Shown: piece by piece, positions 12,359 through 24,132 of the stretch
Numbering within the stretch: position 1 is the first letter of the stretch
Layout of the letters: each line of letters opens with the position of its first letter
Source: Lycorma delicatula
Lineage: Eukaryota; Arthropoda; Insecta; Hemiptera; Fulgoridae
Direction of reading: 5' to 3'
DNA length: 64,000 nt
NCBI RefSeq assembly: GCF_047948215.1
Contig: NC_134460.1
Location: 124,013,324-124,077,323 of the forward strand
The notes under the pieces: model-generated
The model's input: only the letters and a program-made list of their open reading frames with translations
What the model was told of the DNA's origin: nothing
The model's database searches: none
Program-made: the position numbers and the translations under genes

Positions 12359-12430
12359 CTTCGCCAGAAAGAGTCCGCAGAACTGGACGGCATGGCGAAG
12401 TCAACGAATTATGTTTACAGTTGTAAACAT
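12359..12430. repeat. Two adjacent hairpins
   Basis: CTTCGCCA (12359-12366) pairs with TGGCGAAG (12393-12400), enclosing a second GTCC/GGAC stem (12373-12376 and 12385-12388). Eleven bases on, ATGTTTACAGTTGTAAACAT (12411-12430) is a perfect 9-bp stem with a 2-nt centre. The first is notably GC-rich for its surroundings. Role unknown. Confidence 0.6.
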
Positions 12431-12614
12431 GATCTAACCTAAAAGTGAAATGAAAATGGGGAAGAAATTAAAAAATAAGCATTAAAACATTATATTTCAG
12501 TTCAATTAGATTTTTAATAAAGAATAGTTTCAAACAACACCTCAAATTTTGTTCGACAACTTTTTTTTCTTCCATTTGATGAACCGCAGAACTCGAATAT
12601 GTCACTTTTCCTCA

Positions 12615-12965
12615 AAAGGGTGAGTTTACAAATCGCGCCGCTAGATAGCAGTATTTGATAGTACTAGGTAGCGTACAAAAACTTGATAATGTACTTGAAA
12701 TAATAAAATTTAAAAGAAAATATACTACAGCTTGTTTTAATAATAAATGCTTTTAAGTAAATTAAAGTACTGAAGATGAAACAATTTAATTCCCTCACTT
12801 CATTAAAAATAAAAATAAGTTTACGAGAGATTATAGTTGCTAATAAAACACAAAAAACACGAACGGTAGGAAAGTGTTGCAAATGTGGCAACAAAGATTT
12901 GTTACATAAATTAGAAATAAATTTGATCGGTGAAATGTTTATTCTACAGTTAGAACTATTTGAAC
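12615..12965 (+). repeat. Dispersed repeat D, copy 1
   Basis: The sequence from GCGCCGCTAGATAGCAGTA through TACAAAAACTTGATAATG and AAAGAAAATATACTACAGC to TTATTCTACAGTTAGAAC recurs with substitutions at 49028-49325 on the same strand. An 84-codon open frame at 12776-13030 overlaps it and includes a CCKCG patch. The frame is not conserved in the other copy, so I do not treat it as coding. Element class unknown. Confidence 0.65.
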
Positions 12966-13297
12966 TAATCGATGGAGAAATAAAAAAAAGTTCATTTAAT
13001 AATAAAAAACTGTATCCACGGATACGATAAAAATCGAGGATTACACTTACAAAGTAACAAGTGCAATATTACATCACGTATCTTCGATTATTCGTGAAGG
13101 TCATTATACTAGTTCTATTAAAAAAGAAAAAATATGAAATAAGTGAATGATATGACCCAAAAAAATTGGCCCAGAAATTCAAAAACTGTATATTTGTTTC
13201 TTCTTGAACGGCAATAAATCTTAATAATAAATCAATAAGATAACAATCAGTAATTCAAAAAATAAAAGAATAATCTAACAAAACGCATGGTATCAAA

Positions 13298-14297
13298 ATA
13301 AAATTACAATGAAATTGTAAACCGTACAGTAGGAGTCACGCAGATACCATTTCTTCGACCCACCGGGTTGGTCTAGTAGTGAACGAATCTTCGCAAATCA
13401 ACTGTTCTTGAAGGCGAAAGTTCCAACGTTCAAATCCAAATAGTTACCTTTATACGGATTTGAATACTAGATCGCGGATACCGGTGTTCTTTAGTAGTTG
13501 GGTTTCAATTTAACCACATATCTCAGAAATAGTCGACCTGAGACTGTACAAGACTAGACTTCAATTACAATCATACATATCATTTTCACTCATCCACTTA
13601 ATACGTGACGGTGATTCACGGAGGCTAAACAGGAAAGAAAAAAAAAAGATATCATTTTTCCACTCAAAAAACAAAGCTTTTTGTAATATAAATAAAATTG
13701 TTTTTAACAAAATGATACTGATATCAAAAAAGGTTAGACCACATTTCTATTACCAAAATCTGTTATTAATTTAGAATTCTGTTTAAAAAAAATTGCATGT
13801 TAAATATATGTAATAGACAATAGTTATACAATAACAGATAATAAACAATGTTTAAGCGTTCCATATAATAAGCAATAAATAGAAAAATTTGTTACAAAAT
13901 TCTACAGGCCTGATTTCATTATTAAACAACGAATAATCATAAGAATTGTATTATTTTTGTAAATATGATATGTATTACGTATAAATGAAATCGGGCCGGT
14001 AAGAGTTTTGTAATAAATCTTTCTATTTGTATGTTATTATGTGGAACGCTTAAACATTGTTTATTATCCACTGTTATAAATCTATTGTTTATTACATATA
14101 TTCAACATGAATTTTTTTAAACAAAATTCTAAATTAATAACAGATTTTGATAATAAAAATGTAGTCTTACCTTTTTTAATATCAGTATCATTTTATTAAA
14201 AACAGTTTTATATTACAGAAATTTTTGCTTTTTGAGCGGAAGAAATGATATCTGCGAGATTCTTACCATACCGTTTACAATTTCATTGTAAATTTTT
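13298..14297. mobile_element. Foldback element about 1 kb, long inverted arms
   Basis: The left arm (13298-13358 plus 13648-13922, split by a SINE) is the imperfect reverse complement of the right arm (13984-14297). Matching pairs include ACAATGAAATTGTAAAC with GTTTACAATTTCATTGT, AACAATGTTTAAGCGTTCC with GGAACGCTTAAACATTGTT, and CCTGATTTCATT with AATGAAATCGGG. The unpaired centre is about 60 bp. No coding motif is present. The structure resembles a foldback or long-TIR DNA element whose mobility would depend on a transposase made elsewhere. Target-site duplication not resolved. Confidence 0.82.
13359..13647 (+). mobile_element. SINE B inserted in the left arm of the foldback
   Basis: Starts CCCACCGGGTTGGTCTAGTAG (box A), has a box-B-like ACGTTCAAATCC, and contains the body motif ACTAGATCGCGGATACCGG. 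It ends GGAGGCTAAACAGGAAAG plus an A-rich tail. The flanks GATACCATTTCTTC (13343) and GATATCATTTTTCC (13648) are a diverged target-site duplication. The right arm of the foldback shows the uninterrupted site, so the SINE arrived after the palindrome formed. Confidence 0.85.
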
Positions 14298-15990
14298 GGA
14301 TTTAAATATTTGTAAATTAAAAATTTATTTCATTTATGCTCGTATACAAGTATTTTATGAATGTTTGACAGATATGTTTATTTTGATGTATACTTAAAGT
14401 CCACGAGTTTAATATTGGAAACAAATAGCTTATACCCCTTGATATTTTTTGAAGCTTAGTTATATTCCCCCTATAAGGTAAAGAATCGTACGAGTAATTC
14501 TATCCTGATACGCTTGTTCTAGGTTTATCTAAGAGAAATTTATGAATTCTTTTCAAGGCATCTGATAATACAAGAGAAAGCATTTTAAATCACTTACTCA
14601 ATGAATATCAAAGTTTTACCGCTGGTTACTGTCCGTTAAAAAGGTGAAGAGTTAAATGTATAATAAAAAAAAAACAGAATATTTATTACAGTGTTTGATT
14701 TGTTTTAGAATTTACGAATTAAATAGCGTTAAAGAAGATGTGACTTCGTAAGTTCGTATAAATTTCATAATTCTTAATATTGACATATTTTATAGAAATA
14801 TAAAAATTCAGATATTGAATTTTTAAAATAACGGTTAAGCTAGATATGTATATATATTTTTTGATTTCTGTTAATAATGTGTTATAACCCACTAAAATAG
14901 AACGATGAATTTATATGTATGTAACGTTGAATTTTCGGTTACGATTTGATCTAATTCAGCAATAAAGTTATTTACTCGCTTCGCTTAGCTTAAATAAGGG
15001 TAGCTATATACAAGCTCGTATTTTAAATAATAAAATAATTGAAGAATATTAAATTACATATATGAGTACATATATATTTCAATATAAATTCATGAAAATA
15101 TATATTAATTAACGAGTAATTTTTAATAAATTTTAATTCCATTTAATTAATAATTAGTTATATTTTAAACGACGACCTTAAATAATTTATTTGAAAGTTA
15201 TATATATAAAGTAATTAGATAAGTTATAAATTTTCCGCTGAATAAAATATATGGAAGATTAATTACGTCTAATTATTTATCTTAATTTATATACAAGGTT
15301 AGTTGAACATGATAATGATTATTTAATTTATAATTTAACTAAGGGAACAAAATTTAGGTTAAGTCAGTATTTATTTTTGCTTTATTAACAACAAAATAAA
15401 TAAAACCAGTTTAATTTTAAACTAAATTATGATACCATCATTCCTCCGTTACTAAGAATCAGACGTAATAATTATGTTTTTTTTATAACAATAATAACAA
15501 AGAATAAATATATATATATACGGTATATAAGTTATTTCTTAACATAGTTTCATTTTTTAAAATCAACTTTATTTTATTTTACATTAGAGATATTCACTCT
15601 ATTAATGCTGTTAATTAATTATGTAATATTTTGAGTACCTGCTAAATTATTATTACATAACTAACAAACTATTACAAAATGTTAATTATGCATGACATGG
15701 TGAGCTTTGTAAGAGAACTTACTTGCTGCTATACATACATTGTAACAAGTTGAAAACTATAAGGGAATTAACTAAAACATTTCATACAGACAAAGATTTC
15801 AACATAATAATGTTTCTAATAAACAGTTGATTACTAGGAATACAATCCATTATTAACGTTTACGACAGCTATCTTACATAGAGTGAAAGAGAAAGAGAAT
15901 GTCCTAAAAATCTTTCTCTGAAAATTTGTTTCATCCCTATTTCTTCGAATAATAAAAACTAAACTTTCATATTAAATCAAATTAGATATT
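14298..15990. other. AT-rich stretch, nothing recognised
   Basis: Very A/T-rich with TA-rich tracts (for example near 15500) and no coding or terminal-repeat signal that I can support. Confidence 0.55.
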
Positions 15991-17459
15991 ATTAACGGCT
16001 GTCGACTTGATCCACCCGGAGCCTAATCCCGTACAAGGATTATATTATGGAAGCATATCCCTCAGCTATTGGCAGGTGTGAAAAGACTGAACCCCTTTAG
16101 TGATGTGGAGATAACGTAAAATATTTGCTGTATCAGCCGATTGTATTTTAGGTTCGCGAGAGTAATGGTGTACCAGGACAGGCAGAATGGTTGTGTATAA
16201 AACAGAAACCGGCCGTAAAATTTCAAATAATACAATACGGTCTCCCTGATAGAAGCTAAATTCTCCTGGGTTCGCTAATGAGATGGAATTTTAAACATCT
16301 TATAAAGTACAGCCTGATTAGAACTTATATATTATGCTATTCTCGTCTACGATTGCATATCTTGAAGTGACATATTCAACAAAACTCTACGATCAGACGT
16401 TGCTTTAAGAAATCCAGGATCTCAACACCAACTTTAATCTCTTCGCTCCTGTATAACTGACTTAAGGTTTCTGACTGCCTATGAATCCTCTAACTAGGGT
16501 TATCGGCCTTCAAGAAAGCCGTGAACAGACCAACTTGCCTTCTCAGCTAATCGACTTTCTCCGCAAACGCTTCTCCCATTCTTAAAGGAAAAGCACCTTC
16601 CTTATCGAAGGTCGGTCGATTTACTGGCCATTTTCCACTGTTATCGTGAAAGCACCGATGTAAATCAAGTCATATAGCTCCTTCATAATTGTAGTATCCT
16701 TTATCTTCCTTGATATTAAATAATTTACGAACCAAATAAGCTGCTTAGTCGGAATTTTGGTATGCGAGTCTTCTTGATACCTACTCCACAAAACTTGATA
16801 TTGTTCTGGCCAAAAATGTCAACATCAGATTATTAGCGCTGATGATTTCAGAAGTATTCACCTCATTATTAGATGATCTACCAACTAAATTCTATTGATA
16901 CTTCCTGCCTGATCATTGCCAAGAAATCCGCAGGAAACGTATTAGCAACAGAACTTGTACTGATCAAGGATGTTCTGAATAGTCTTAATTAATAATTGAG
17001 GAAAACGGTCAACCGTGCTTCCATGCAACTGTAAACTGTATAGTTTTATATAAGTTTCCATCTGTTTAATTTTCTGATAGGAGTGGTGAAGGAAGATACT
17101 AAATAACTAATTAATTTCCAGTGTCCATTTAAACTGCTTCCTATCACGTTCTACAGAATTGGGCAACCGAAAATCAAAAGCAACATTCCATGATCTAGGT
17201 AGTAGTCCCTTACCATTCGACTGAGACGGGGTGCAGCTGTTAATCTGTCAGACTCTACAGCTGAACTTACTTGAATTTTGTCCAGTTTTTTGTTCCGTTC
17301 TGATGCGCTTTTATTTTTAGTCGATACATTTCCTGTTGGCTATAACTTAGGCAGTCTCATTACTTTCTTTTGAGAGAGAGATTTCATATTGTTGTTGATT
17401 ATTCTCTCCATCACTGCAGCTAACGTTGGAGCAAGGTTACTGAGGAGCTGACTTGCAAC
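15991..17459 (-). other. Balanced-composition block, possibly decayed coding sequence
   Basis: The composition is clearly less AT-biased than its flanks, as is usual for decayed coding DNA. Minus-strand frames give protein-like pieces, for example around 16500-16680 (GKWPVNRPTFDKEGAFPL), but with stops and no family I can name. It is contiguous with the zinc-knuckle relic just upstream on the same strand, so it may be the rest of that retroelement. That is inference from position only. Confidence 0.35.
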
Positions 17460-17665
17460 AACCCTTCAGGTAGAAACAGTAGTGCTGGCTGAGCGTATGT
17501 TGTTGTTTCTCTTGGTTTACGGCTCTTTACAATTCTTTTAGTTTCAAAATAGCTGATCTTCTGTAAATTTTAAACTTCCTGATCAGCAACTTCATGTTTG
17601 TAAACAAGACAGTTTCTTGACCGTCATGAATGCTGTCCTTTGCAGTTGACACAGGCAGGAGTTTC
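17460..17665 (-). pseudogene. Non-LTR retrotransposon ORF1 (gag-like) relic with zinc knuckle
   Basis: Minus-strand translation gives a nucleic-acid-binding CCHC knuckle, CVNCKGQHS-stop-RSRNC (first cysteines at 17642-17653), followed by the VYK..E..QE..KISYFE..R pattern. This pattern is typical of ORF1 proteins of I/jockey/CR1-type non-LTR retrotransposons, which coat the element RNA. Two in-frame stops (after HS and after QEV) show it is dead. The N-terminal part should lie at higher coordinates but merges into a foldback arm at about 17744. The matching ORF2 reverse transcriptase was not found. Confidence 0.6.
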
Positions 17666-17743
17666 CTTTCATAGTTCTCCTGCATGAATCTCTTAGTCAC
17701 AATGTATATTTACACTAAACATTTATATGCATATTTAAGTATT

Positions 17744-18776
17744 AATAAATAAATTAATAATAATAATCCCTGAAGTTGATAATTCCCAAGTCCGGAACAT
17801 ACCTTCTGCGTTCCATATCCAGGGCGGTAACAGCTCTATATAAGCACGAAACATATAGCTGGCTAACGGGGCCTCGAGTGTTTTCGTCGAAAATGTTAAC
17901 TTTCTTTTAAACTGATCTTCAGCTACAGGTGAAGCACATCTACAGGTGCTATAAGCACATACATATTTACGGTCTCTCACATCGAACCGTGATGTGATAT
18001 CTGAAGCATCGCTTGGATTGCGGCACGAAAGCTCGCACAAATAGACGGTGCATACCAGAACGCCTCCAGAATTTTCTGCTCAGTACAGTTGAGTAGATCT
18101 CAATAACCACAACATTTTTTGAGGAACTGAGAATGAGAATGCTGTGAGGATCTACGCGTACAGAAAACTCACCTATTTTGTTTAATCTAAGAATCTTCTG
18201 CGACTGGATGTCGTTGGTCGTCTTAAAGTAAAGACTTTCATGATCAGTTAACCCCTTCTGTAGCAAGGCTAGTCGTCGGTGTACACCCCCACTGCACAAC
18301 TACACCCTAGAAGTCCGGTCCGATACTATGTGGAACCGAAATATGTACTGGCAGAGAGAGGATGCACAATCTCTGCACTGATTCAAAGCCCCTACTAACA
18401 GAAAGCTTTCAGGACTCTCGTGCACCGATATGTACATGGGCACTTTACTACATGCTTGCCATCGCGGGGAGTATTGGGACAACGGAAGGGTCTTTGTTCA
18501 AATCGACCCCAGCCGTCACATCACCAGGTGTAAAGATGGTGATATTTTCAAATGTGGATGATCTACAGGTGGCCGAAAAGTCCATTCCTTATAGTGACCT
18601 GTAGATAAAAATCAGTCAAAAGAAAGTTAACATTTCCGAGGAAAACACTCGAAGCCCCGTTAGTCAGCTATATGTTTTGTACTTATGTAGAGCTGTTGCC
18701 GCCCTGGACATGGAAAGTAACTGGTATATTCCGAACTTGGGAATTATATACCTCAGGGATTATTATTATTATTTAT
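17744..18776. mobile_element. Foldback element with ~165-bp inverted arms
   Basis: The left arm (17744-17915) and right arm (18607-18776) are diverged reverse complements. Pairs include TAATAATAATCCCTGA with CAGGGATTATTATTA, GATAATTCCCAAGTCCGGAA with CCGAACTTGGGAATTATA, and AAAATGTTAACTTTCTTTT with AAAAGAAAGTTAACATTT. Inside, CTACAGGT motifs near 17920-17950 and 18574-18602 suggest that the pairing continues weakly. Interior open frames (17735-18040 and 17967-18299 minus, 18362-18604 plus) are not recognised. Part of the interior may be captured element DNA. Confidence 0.75.
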
Positions 18777-19628
18777 TAAACTTATTATTAAAGTCCGTAG
18801 CGAAATTAAAATGTGTAATTACGTAAACGGTACAACCGTTTAACTGATATTATGTAAAATAAATTATATAAATCATTAGAATATACAATGTATAAAATAG
18901 AATAATATTAAATAAATGTTTCAGTGATTGAATTGGCTTTAAGGAAGCCATGAAAAGGTAAGTTTAAGTGGTTGGAATAGAGTTAGTGGAGAGAGATTGT
19001 TGAAGTGGTGTGTATGTTGTATTGAGTGTTGTTTCTCAAACATTTAACTGCGATCTATTGTTGGTTAAATACACTCCAGTACTAAGTGGCCGTGATTTTT
19101 TTGCGTATTTAAATTAAACCATTGAAAAGTGCTTTTCAATTTACTTTTTTTTTATTACTTTGTGTGAGTGAGTGTGTATGTGACCGCGCACGCGATAAAT
19201 GCGTTAACGTATATCTTTATGTCTGAGTTATTTCTCTTTTGGTAAATAGACAGAGGGTAAAATAAAGAGTAGTTCAGAGAACGTAATATTTTTATTCTCT
19301 TTCAAAAAAAAATTCCGTTTTGTGGTTGAAAGAGAAAGAGATGACATTCAGATAATACTGATAAGAAAACAAATCTGGATAAAAAACACAGAAATTATTT
19401 TTCTGTATTTACGGAGTTTTTATTAAATGAAAATATTTAATTGATATAACTTAATACCAATTTAAATGTTTTAGATTGTGTGTTATACCTAAATAAGACT
19501 GCATAATATTTTGAGATTTAATCTCAATCCCGAGGTTATTTTCCATATACTAAAATATCTATCTTCTTCTATAATAAAATAATAATAAATATAGCATAAT
19601 TGGAAAAAATCCTGTAAATTACAAAAAT
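18777..19628. other. AT-rich spacer
   Basis: No gene recognised. A GTGTGAGTGAGTGTGTATGTG tract near 19162-19182 is simple-sequence DNA. Confidence 0.5.
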
Positions 19629-20279
19629 ATTTTTTTTGTCTTCAGTCACTTGACTGGTTTGATGCAGCTCTTCAAGATTCCCTATCTAGTGCCAGTCGTA
19701 TAATTTCGGTATACTCTCTACATCCTATATCCATAACAATTTGTTTGACATATTCCAAACGTTGCCTGCCTCCACAATTTTTTCCTTCTACTTGTCCCTC
19801 CAATATTAAAGCGAGTATTCCAGGATGCCTTAATATGTAGCCTATAAGTCTGTCTCTTCTTTTAACTATATTTTTCCAAATGCTTCTGTTTTCATTAATT
19901 TGCCGCAACACCTCTTTCATTTGTCACTTTATCCATCCATCTGATTTTTAACATTCTCCTGTAGCACCACATTTCTTGTTGAAGGCTCGTTTCGCCTGTG
20001 CTATTCGGCATTTTATATCGCTCCTGCTTCGTCCATCTTTAATAATTCTACTTCCCAAATAACAAAATTCTTCTACCTCCATAATCTTTTCTCTTCCTAT
20101 TTTTACATTCAGTGTATCTGTTATTGGTCCATCTTCGTTATTTCTGTTACATTTCATTACTTTCGTTTTGTTCTTGTTTATTTTCATGCGGTAGTTCTTG
20201 CGCAAGACTTCATCCACGTCGTTCATTGTTTCTTCTAAATCCTTTTTACTCTCAGCTAGAATTACTATACCATCACCAA
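19629..20279 (-). pseudogene. LINE-X copy 3: 3' fragment with internal deletion
   Basis: The minus strand ends in the family's 3' signature (tail complement TTTTTTTTGTCTTCAGTCA at about 19630). It encodes the C-terminal HPGILALILEGQ and CYRRMLKIRW blocks, then, after a deletion at about 19976, the KINKNKTKVMKC and EEFCYLGSR segments of the RT. About 150 bp present in other copies, including KVYVWSVALYGSETW, is missing at the junction. The copy is 5'-truncated within the VILAESKKDLEE block at 20279. A frameshift separates the remaining frames (19672-19920 and 19948-20226). Confidence 0.85.
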
Positions 20280-21256
20280 CTAAAGTATAAATAAATAATT
20301 AAATATTAAAAATAAAACAACTTGAGCAATTCTGTGCAACTTTTCGTTAATTTCATTTGGTTTTAATTTTTTTTTCTTAATTTGGTTTAATACTGCTAAC
20401 AATAGATAAAGAAACGTCAACATAGAAACTTGGAGGATCACAACGAATCACGTTTCTTACTTGTCCCGCTCAAAATGTTCGACATTAAATTGAGTGTAAC
20501 TCAAAAATTACTCGACCAATTTCGTACTACATGAGCAACTTCATATACACTAATACAGCATATGTAAATTGAAATAATACTTACTTATGTAGTAGTTTTG
20601 GAGATTTTTAAGCCACAAATTTTATACATAGGCCTATGTACATATAAATAAATGTATAAGAAACCCTAATTTAAATGAATGGTATTTTCGTACTCCACAT
20701 ATTTCAAAACGCAAAGAAAATTCAATTTCACTCTTCAATCCCACATTGTGACCAAAAGGAATACTGTACTTTTCTTCGAAAAAATTCGGTAAAAAAATTC
20801 AAGCGAAGTCTCGGAGAGATAATCTGAATGTGTAAAGAAACTTAGTATATGATAGGAATAGTAACAGCTTGTAATCTAGATAACAGTATAATATATAATA
20901 TACCTAATAAATAACAAAATCTATCTAGATTCCAGGGTATCAGGAAATAAACCAGTAAAAAAAAACTCAATTTCCGTAACTAACACTGGATGCTTTTTAC
21001 AGGATACAAATTTCTTATATATCCAAGAGTTATTTTAGTGTATTATTAATAAATATAAATAATTTTTCAAACTTTTATTTTTTTTAAATAAAAAGAAAAT
21101 GAAGATTATAATTACAATCTATTATATCGACCTATCCACTTACGGTTTATCAATTAATTTAATATATCGATAGCCACCATTTAAATTACCACATTACCAG
21201 CAAAATATTTTCATTAATATTTTTCATTTTTTAGAATTTTTACAAATTTATACATA
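20280..21256. other. AT-rich stretch without a recognised gene
   Basis: No coding motif. A phrase near 20490-20560 (ACTCAAAAATTACTCGACCAATTT) resembles wording in other insect repeats in this window (32.8 and 63.4 kb), but no boundary can be drawn. Confidence 0.45.
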
Positions 21257-21800
21257 TTTACTTCCCTGTACGAAGTAAAGGAAGTATTGTGATCGCGAAA
21301 AATGTCGGTTTTCAGATTAACGGAAATATCCATTTTGACCATCCCTGTATCCATTTTGACTACTTTCGGCGTGATATCAGTATGTACGATACGTATCTCG
21401 CATAACTCAAAAATTATTTGCCATAGGATGTTGAAATTTTGAATTTAGGACTATTGTAACATCTAGTTGTGCATCTCCCCTCTTGATTGTAACCCTCACT
21501 GAGAGCTTTGCAATTATATATCATAAATGGTACTTATTTTCATTGGTTCCGGAGTTACAGCCAAATACAATTTTAATTAATGAAATATTAGGATCTTAGG
21601 GGAAAGCACATCGGTTCGAATCAGACTTCATCTCCTTTCTTTTTTATATAAATATATTGATTTATTAATGATTATTAACCTGTGATTGTAAAAGAATGTT
21701 TACATTAAATAATAATTCAACAATAACGATAAAAATAAGAAGAAAATCTGAAAAAATCAGAAGTTATTAGCGAAATAAAATTTCCACATCACATTTTTTT
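21257..21800 (+). mobile_element. Family A non-autonomous element, copy A3 (3'-truncated)
   Basis: The left end TTACTTCCCTGTACGAAGTAAAGGAAGTA is at 21258-21287, with the conserved body. An internal section around 21490 is shortened, and the right terminal CGTACAAGGAAGT is missing. Confidence 0.72.
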
Positions 21801-22087
21801 ATCTTCAAATACCAATAAAAACCATGTCCAAAGAAAAATAAAAAATTTATAACATTAAATATGAATAGAAAACTTAGAGAGATATGGGGAACCATAAAGA
21901 GGAATAATAAATAAGAAAAAGAAAATATCTACAAAAAGAGGAATAAAATAAATTAACTGGATCACTTTTTCTTTTTCATTAATAAGCACAGTTTAAGAGT
22001 AAGACAAACAATTAAATTTTAATTGCAAAATATAAAAAATAAACTTAATATTTACCGATTTGTAAAGTCAAATTAACTGAAAAATAG

Positions 22088-22257
22088 AATTAAAGTGGTG
22101 TGCGATGAAATTAAGAACTTACTTTTGCAAAGTTATAGATTTTATTTTGGATATAAAACAAAGGAAATGCGAAAATTAATCAAAGATGGATTGGGTAAAA
22201 AATGAGATACCATTTTTTAATAGATATAATTTGTTCTATAAAAAAATAATATATAAA
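22088..22257 (+). repeat. Left member of a direct duplication flanking copy A4
   Basis: The stretch from GAATTAAAGTGGTGTGCGATG to TAAAAAAATAATATATAAAA recurs with moderate divergence at 22938-23107, immediately on the other side of family A copy A4. Confidence 0.75.
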
Positions 22258-22937
22258 AATCGTATGTGGACACTACATGACTTCCTTGTACGCCTATTAA
22301 ATTACATTTACACATTTTTTTTTAAATGAAAAGTACATAACCTTTTATTTCATTAAATACTTCTGATATTTTTTCATAATTTTTTTTTTGTTGTTGTTAT
22401 TGAATTATTATTTATCGTAAACATTTTTTACAGTCAGAGGTTAATTATTAATAAATCTATATATTTAAATTTTTTTTTAAAAATGGAGATGAAGTCTGAT
22501 TCGAACCGATGTCCCTTCCCCTAAGATCCAAATATTTCATTAATTAAAATTTTATTTGGCTATAATTCTGGAGCTAATGAAAATAAGTACCACTTACCGT
22601 TGAAAAACATTCAATGAAGGCTTATTACTGCAGTTAAAAAATTTCCAAAATTACTTGAAGTCCATAATTCTTTTTGGATTTTGGGCTTTTTTGGACACTT
22701 TTGGTTCAGACTATTGTAATGAAAAGGGAAAGTTCACAACTAGATGTTAAAACAGTCCTAAATCCAAAATTTCAACATTCTACGGCTAATCATTTTTAGG
22801 TTATGCGACGAACGTACAGACATCATGCCGAAACTAGTCAAAATGGATTCAGGAATGGAAAAAATTTTCGTTTATATCTGAAAACCGGAAAATTTTCGCA
22901 ATCACAATACTTCCTTTACTTCGTATAAGGAAGTAAA
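22256..22937 (-). mobile_element. Family A non-autonomous element, copy A4 (complete)
   Basis: Starts GTATGTGGACACTACATGACTTCCTTGTACGCC and ends ACTTCCTTTACTTCGTATAAGGAAGTA, so both termini are present in the minus orientation. It sits exactly between two ~170-bp direct repeats. Confidence 0.78.
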
Positions 22938-23107
22938 AAAATTAAAGCAGTGTGTGGTGAAATTAAGAACTTAGTTTTTTAGTGTTATAGATTTCATTTT
23001 GGATAGAAAATACAGGAAATGGGAAAATTAGTCAAAGATGTGTTAGATCAAAAATGAGATACCATTTTAAATAGATAATTTGTTCTATAAAAAATAATAT
23101 ATAAAAT
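22938..23107 (+). repeat. Right member of the direct duplication flanking copy A4
   Basis: Runs from AAATTAAAGCAGTGTGTGGTG to TAAAAAATAATATATAAAAT. It matches 22088-22257 throughout, including GAGATACCATTTT and AATTTGTTCTATAAAAAA. The repeats are far longer than a transposon target-site duplication, so a segmental duplication is implied. Confidence 0.75.
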
Positions 23108-24130
23108 TATATAGATGTGTTAAAATATGTATATAAATTATCATTATAAAATAAGGCATAGTAGTGAATAAAATTTCCAAATATTGACAAAAACTATTGA
23201 TGTGAATGGAGGAAGAAGAAGGGAAACAGGTAAAAAATAGTACTAGAACACTTAACTTGCCTTAGGAAATACTTTTTGAAAGACAATGATAATGGTGCGT
23301 ATAGCGGAAATAATTAAAATCAGCGTGCTTGTCGAGATAAATTAACTTTTTAAAAAAAGTTAAGCAAAATATAAAAAAACTGTTGTAATAAATAATAGAA
23401 CCGATGTTACAACGATCGTTGTTAAAAATTCAAAATTAAAAATGTTTTAAGAAAGTATTTTAGATATTAATTTATTTTTAATAATTTTTTTATGAAATGC
23501 ATCCTAAGTGAGGAATATATTTAATTTTTATTAAAATTAAAATGTATACGCGAAAAAATTCAAAAAAGTGAATAAGGTCTGATTAAAAAATAAACCAGTT
23601 TGTTTATATCAAACCGATTAATATGCAATGTCTTTTTTTATATTCACAGATTATTTGCAGGCACCAGTTTTAGAATGAATATATTACTGTTCTAGTAAAT
23701 TTGACAATTAAAATTATAAAGTAACAAAAAAATGTTCCATATAATTAGATAAATAATAAAATATTAAATTTCGATCGCATAAAAAACAAATCTAATCGTA
23801 AGCTATTATGTCCAATTTGTCTATTTTATTTCGCATAAAATAAAGGACGATTTGCTATTTTTACTTTCCTGAATTTAGTTCTTTCTGTTGCAGTAATTTT
23901 AAATTATGACGTTCTTTAAAATAGCATGTTATTTGTAAAGGTTTGGTTGTCTTTCCATTACAATGATTAGGCTTACGTGAATTAGTAGCTCATGTAATCC
24001 GCTGATTTTAAGTTTCATAAATACGGAAAACGTTACAATTATTTAATTTAAACGTTGTCATTACCGTTCTCAACGTAATATTATATAAAAATACTTATTC
24101 AAATACAAAATCGAAGGATAATATTACATA
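23108..24130. other. AT-rich stretch, nothing recognised
   Basis: No gene or named repeat supported. Confidence 0.5.
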
Positions 24131-24132
24131 TA

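Noticed and set aside
12776..13030. 84-codon frame with a CCKCG patch, possible zinc-binding protein
   Set aside because: Lies in dispersed repeat D, and the frame is not kept in the second copy at 49 kb.
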